This document shows, piece by piece, positions 5,950-8,962 of a stretch of DNA of 8,962 bases. The position numbers were made by a program, and so were the translations under genes. The notes under the pieces were generated by a model. The model ran no database searches. It saw nothing but the letters and a program-made list of their open reading frames with translations, and was not told where the DNA came from. Source of the stretch: Spirochaetaceae bacterium UBA6089 (lineage in GTDB: Bacteria > Spirochaetota > Spirochaetia > Treponematales > Rectinemataceae). How positions within the stretch are numbered: the first letter of the stretch is position 1; the number at the start of each line of letters is the position of its first letter. The stretch spans positions 1 through 8,962 of the forward strand of contig DIXD01000114.1 of NCBI GenBank assembly GCA_002435985.1, given 5' to 3'.

Positions 5950-7020
5950 GTGAGAATCGTTCATGCAGTGGAAGCAAGGCAGTTGACCAACCCTATGATA
6001 CATCGACGAAGCCGCGGTGGGACAGTTTCTCAGAAGACTGCCGGCCAGGCCACGGCCTCGATCGGCTCCGATCAGCCTTTGCATCTGCATGATAAACAGA
6101 TCATCGTCATCATAGAATCCGAAGGTGCCGTGTTCGACATCAATCGCTACAGGCACGAAACGGCATATTTGCCCTCCTTTATCGGATGCTTCGGCGGCAA
6201 TGTGGACCCCGCGGTCGCGGGCGAGGTGTGGAGGACGGTCGCACTCGAGTCTTCTCTGAGGGGGGAGCATCCTCTCATTGTTCTGCTCGCCGCGCTCCGT
6301 GTACTGAATGTACTCTTTCCCTCCATGCAGAGGGCGGTGGTCATCAAAGCCCTCGAAAAATACAGTTTCTCCGAGAACACCCTGGACGATCTGTTCAGGC
6401 TCGAGGAGCGACCCCCAGCGGAGATGATGATCATCGATTGGTTCTCGATGGCGGATGGTCTCATCCAGGAGCTGGGGAGGGTGCCGCACTTCAGCACCGC
6501 CGAGGAATTTTTGCGGAGTGCACGCTATGTCGCTCCGCGCTCGGAGATACTTGTCTACAGTAGTCTCGCCGAGATGTCGGCGATGCGGATGTGGCAGAAT
6601 GCCGGGCTTGGCGAGTGTTTTTACCGCATTGCAGGTAAGGAGCGAGGCAGGCCGGGCGAGTATCTCAGGGCTGCTCTGTCCGCAGGCTTCGACCGGTCGA
6701 GCATTGTGGCGATCGGCTCGTCGGCGAGCATGTTCAGAGCCTCTCAATTGGCAGGGGTCAGGTTTTTCCCCATCGCTGCCGGTCAGGAAGAAGAGAGTTG
6801 GAAGATTTTGGCTGAGCAGTGGTTCCCTGCTTATCTACGGGGTGAGGCGTGGAAAATCGATATGCAGGCGGAAGCCTTCTATGAGCAGATGTGCAGTGAA
6901 TTCAATGTGGCCAGGATAGCCAGAAATATCGAGACCCGTCTCAAGCTGCAACGCACCTCCGACCAAGCCCACTTAAAGCCTCGCACCGAGCTCAATCTCG
7001 GTAAAACTCCAAGAGAGTGA
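5950..7020 (+). CDS. HAD-fold-like protein lacking catalytic residues (pseudo-hydrolase)
   Basis: Probable HAD-superfamily relative, 356 aa, that has lost its catalytic residues. After a basic, poorly conserved-looking N-terminus (1-48), QIIVIIESEGAVFDIN (50-65) occupies the position of motif I; the two essential Asp of DxDG are Glu (E56, E58). Residues about 66-195 are helical and would be the cap. ILVYSSLAEMSAMRMWQNAG (200-219) fits motif II with S204/S205. YRIAGKERGRPGEYL (225-239) fits the motif III region. IVAIGSSASMFRASQLAG (252-269) aligns without gaps to motif IV (GDSxxDxxAAxxAG), but both Asp are replaced (S257, M261). The order and spacing support the fold; function is probably binding or regulatory rather than hydrolytic (inference). 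The start is GTG with AGGA 5 nt upstream. Its 3' end overlaps rarA by 29 bp, convergently. An unrelated fold is possible. Confidence 0.65.
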   Translation: MRIVHAVEARQLTNPMIHRRSRGGTVSQKTAGQATASIGSDQPLHLHDKQIIVIIESEGAVFDINRYRHETAYLPSFIGCFGGNVDPAVAGEVWRTVALESSLRGEHPLIVLLAALRVLNVLFPSMQRAVVIKALEKYSFSENTLDDLFRLEERPPAEMMIIDWFSMADGLIQELGRVPHFSTAEEFLRSARYVAPRSEILVYSSLAEMSAMRMWQNAGLGECFYRIAGKERGRPGEYLRAALSAGFDRSSIVAIGSSASMFRASQLAGVRFFPIAAGQEEESWKILAEQWFPAYLRGEAWKIDMQAEAFYEQMCSEFNVARIARNIETRLKLQRTSDQAHLKPRTELNLGKTPRE

Positions 7021-8962
7021 TGAAGATCGGCCATAGGGGAGCCTTGTTGTATCGCTGCATGAGCGACTGCAAGCGCTTGCGCTCACGCTCGGAGAATCTC
7101 GTTCGGAATTCCGCGCCGTAGAGTGTCGAAGGATCGAGCCACCGTTCCAGGTCTTTTTCGTCGAAGGGGCGGGGATATACTGCGCGCTGCTCAGTGGTGC
7201 GGACATGCAGCCCCGACACGAGGCTCGCCAGCTCCTCATCCCAGCGGCGAGGGGCATGAGAAGCCTCTCCCGGGCTATAGGTCGGTCCGCGGCCGAGGCG
7301 CCGTTCAAATTCCGCCAAGCGACCGAGGAATGCGCGTTCGTCCTCCGAGACGTTCGGCAGTGCGGAGAGGGCTTCGGAGAGCATGGATGAGTGGGCCGCA
7401 TCGATGTCGAACGCGACGATCTTCGATGCATGCGCATTGACCTTCGAGAGAGCTCCTATGAGTAGCGCGTTCACTTTTGAGGGAATCCGCGCGGCTTCGC
7501 ACAGAATAAGATAGTCGGGTTTCGCCTCGAGAAGGTAGGTGTCGAGTGCGCTGTTGTCCCCTGTGTCGTGCAGATCTTCATAGAGGACGATCTCGGGCTT
7601 TACGATGTCCTGCACGGACTTGCTCAGGTTTTCGAGCTGGAGTTTTGCACCCTCATCACTGAGGACGATGAAGGCCTTTCCTTCTCCGGTCTTGCGCAGC
7701 GCCTCCACTGCGTAGAAACCGCTTCTTGGATCTGCGATGACTATGTTGTCGATGAGTCTCGGCGCAAGTGCGTCGAAGACTGCAGTGCGGATCGCGATGA
7801 GGCGTTCCGTCGCCGAGGACTCGCTTCGTGCCCTCCAACGCGCGCGCGACGCTCCTTGTTTTGACCAGACGAGTCCCTGTGCTCCTTCTTCTTCAACATC
7901 CTCGGGGAGCACCGCAAGTTGCGCCTCTCTGCGCCTCAGCACCTCCGCGCGCCTTGTCCCCTCAAAGCCGAGGCTGCCGGGAAAATAGAAGAGCCTGCCC
8001 GCAAGGCTGGTGGGTAGGTACTGCTGCGCCACCCAATGGTCGCGGTAGGCGTGCGGATACAGGTAGCCTTCTCCGTGGCCGAAGGCGGCCTTGTCGCGGT
8101 TGGCATCTTTGAGATGGTCGGGCACCTCGGCCTGATCTGTCTGTACGGTCTGGAGGGCGTCGAAGTAGCCGAGTGTCGTGTTCGATTTCGGCGCGAGTGC
8201 GCAGTAGAGTGTGGCCTCGGCGAGGTGGAACTGGCCCTCGGGCAAGCCCACGCGGTCGAAGGCCTGGGCACAGGACGCGACGACATTGATGGCGTTGGCA
8301 TCGGCGAGCCCGATGTCCTCGGAGGCGAGTATGAGGAGGCGTCGTAGGATGAAGTCGGGGTCTTCGCCGGCGTAGACCATTCGGGCGAGCCAGTAGAGCG
8401 CCGCGTCAGGGTCGGAGCCGCGAACGCTCTTTATGAAGGCGCTGATGGTGTCGAAGTGGTAATCGCCATCCTTGTCGTAGAGCACGGCGCGGCGCTGTAT
8501 GCTCTCTTCGGCGTCGGCCATGCTAATGCGGAGGGTTGTGCCTTCCGGTGGCGGCCATATAGGGGTGCTTGTCTCTATGGCCAGTTCGAGGGCGTTGAGC
8601 AGGCTCCGCGCATCTCCATCCGCGGTGTCGACAAGGTGCTCGAGGGCTCCCTCTTCGAACTCTATGCTGTACTTGCCGTAGCCGCGCTCTGTATCTTCGA
8701 TCGCCATGCGGGCGACCTTAAAGAGGTCTTCCTGTGTCAGCTGTTTGAGGACGAACACCCTGGAACGGGACAGGAGGGCACGGTTGACTTCGAAGAAGGG
8801 GTTCTCCGTGGTTGCACCGATGAGAATTGCGGTTCCGTTTTCGATCCACGGCAGAAGGGCATCCTGCTGACTTTTATTCCAGCGGTGCACTTCGTCGACG
8901 AAGAGTATGGTCTTCCTTGAATACATGTCGCGGTATGTCTTGGCCTGTTCGATGGCTTCGCG
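6992..8962 (-). CDS. rarA: RarA/MgsA AAA+ ATPase fused to a methyltransferase-like C-terminal domain (5' end outside window)
   Basis: Replication-associated recombination protein A, an AAA+ ATPase acting at stalled forks, with a large extra domain. The 656 visible residues begin mid-domain (REAIEQAKTYRD, reaching the window edge); the start and Walker A are outside. Seen, numbering from the first visible residue: Walker B TILFVDEVHRWNKSQQD (18-34), sensor 1/arginine-finger region LIGATTENPFFEVNRALLSR (46-65), then the RarA clamp-loader-like C-terminal region: YHFDTISAFIKSVRGSDPDA (168-187), LILASEDIGLADANA (210-224), YLYPHAYRDHWVAQQYLP (300-317), FYFPGSLGFEG (325-335). Ordinary RarA ends near here. 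A charged linker (about 350-385) leads to a further 270 residues: NIVIADPRSGFYAVEAL (406-422), FIVLSDEGAKLQ (431-442), PDYLILCEAARIP (482-494), resembling a class I methyltransferase Rossmann fold with a degraded glycine motif. RarA/unknown-domain fusions are already known in some bacteria. It is convergent with the HAD-like gene. Confidence 0.9.
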   Translation of the reverse strand, partial: REAIEQAKTYRDMYSRKTILFVDEVHRWNKSQQDALLPWIENGTAILIGATTENPFFEVNRALLSRSRVFVLKQLTQEDLFKVARMAIEDTERGYGKYSIEFEEGALEHLVDTADGDARSLLNALELAIETSTPIWPPPEGTTLRISMADAEESIQRRAVLYDKDGDYHFDTISAFIKSVRGSDPDAALYWLARMVYAGEDPDFILRRLLILASEDIGLADANAINVVASCAQAFDRVGLPEGQFHLAEATLYCALAPKSNTTLGYFDALQTVQTDQAEVPDHLKDANRDKAAFGHGEGYLYPHAYRDHWVAQQYLPTSLAGRLFYFPGSLGFEGTRRAEVLRRREAQLAVLPEDVEEEGAQGLVWSKQGASRARWRARSESSATERLIAIRTAVFDALAPRLIDNIVIADPRSGFYAVEALRKTGEGKAFIVLSDEGAKLQLENLSKSVQDIVKPEIVLYEDLHDTGDNSALDTYLLEAKPDYLILCEAARIPSKVNALLIGALSKVNAHASKIVAFDIDAAHSSMLSEALSALPNVSEDERAFLGRLAEFERRLGRGPTYSPGEASHAPRRWDEELASLVSGLHVRTTEQRAVYPRPFDEKDLERWLDPSTLYGAEFRTRFSERERKRLQSLMQRYNKAPLWPIFITLLEFYRD

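Noticed and set aside
5899..6747. Long minus-strand open frame (282 codons) opposite the HAD-like gene
   Set aside because: Its translation is rich in Arg/His/Pro with no fold or motif, whereas the plus frame shows ordered hydrophobic strands and HAD-like motif spacing and has a ribosome binding site.

Overview
The window reads as a chromosomal segment from a spirochaete, most likely in or near the Treponema lineage (inference, about 0.7). The basis is several spirochaete-like traits together: two lipoproteins with relaxed lipoboxes, a small outer-membrane barrel, a TM2 protein fused to a winged helix, a long DUF445 protein, and a RarA with a large extra C-terminal domain. No taxonomic marker is complete. 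There is no rRNA, tRNA, CRISPR array, insertion sequence or phage gene. The DNA is coding-dense, and no gene-free stretch exceeds about 135 bases.

Layout. (1) 1-172, minus: the first 57 codons of asparaginyl-tRNA synthetase (asnS), cut by the window edge. (2) 307-795, plus: a TM2 membrane protein with a C-terminal winged-helix-like domain, divergent from asnS. (3) 909-2511, minus: two genes overlapping by 11 nt, a secreted outer-membrane-barrel-like protein followed by a caspase-family (C14) lipoprotein with an intact His/Cys dyad. (4) 2567-4505, plus: an SH3b-like lipoprotein followed within 1 nt by a DUF445 membrane protein; this pair diverges from the barrel/caspase pair across a 55-nt gap holding a palindromic AGTATACT. 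(5) 4438-5841, minus: folC, whose 3' end overlaps the DUF445 gene by 68 bp. (6) 5950-7020, plus: a HAD-fold protein in which the catalytic acidic residues appear replaced. (7) 6992-8962, minus: RarA (AAA+ replication/recombination ATPase) fused to a degenerate Rossmann/methyltransferase-like domain, 5' end outside the window, overlapping the HAD-like gene by 29 bp.

The gaps are 173-306 (divergent, candidate promoter), 796-908 (between convergent genes; no convincing terminator seen), 2512-2566 (divergent, one good minus-strand promoter) and 5842-5949 (divergent; weak promoter-like and hairpin elements).

Housekeeping functions (asnS, folC, rarA) are interleaved with a cell-envelope block from 909 to 4505: an outer-membrane protein, a periplasm-facing caspase lipoprotein, an SH3b lipoprotein and an inner-membrane DUF445 protein. 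That block is the best candidate for an undescribed functional unit, with the translationally coupled barrel and caspase at its core. The link between its two divergent halves is inference from position and a shared promoter region only.
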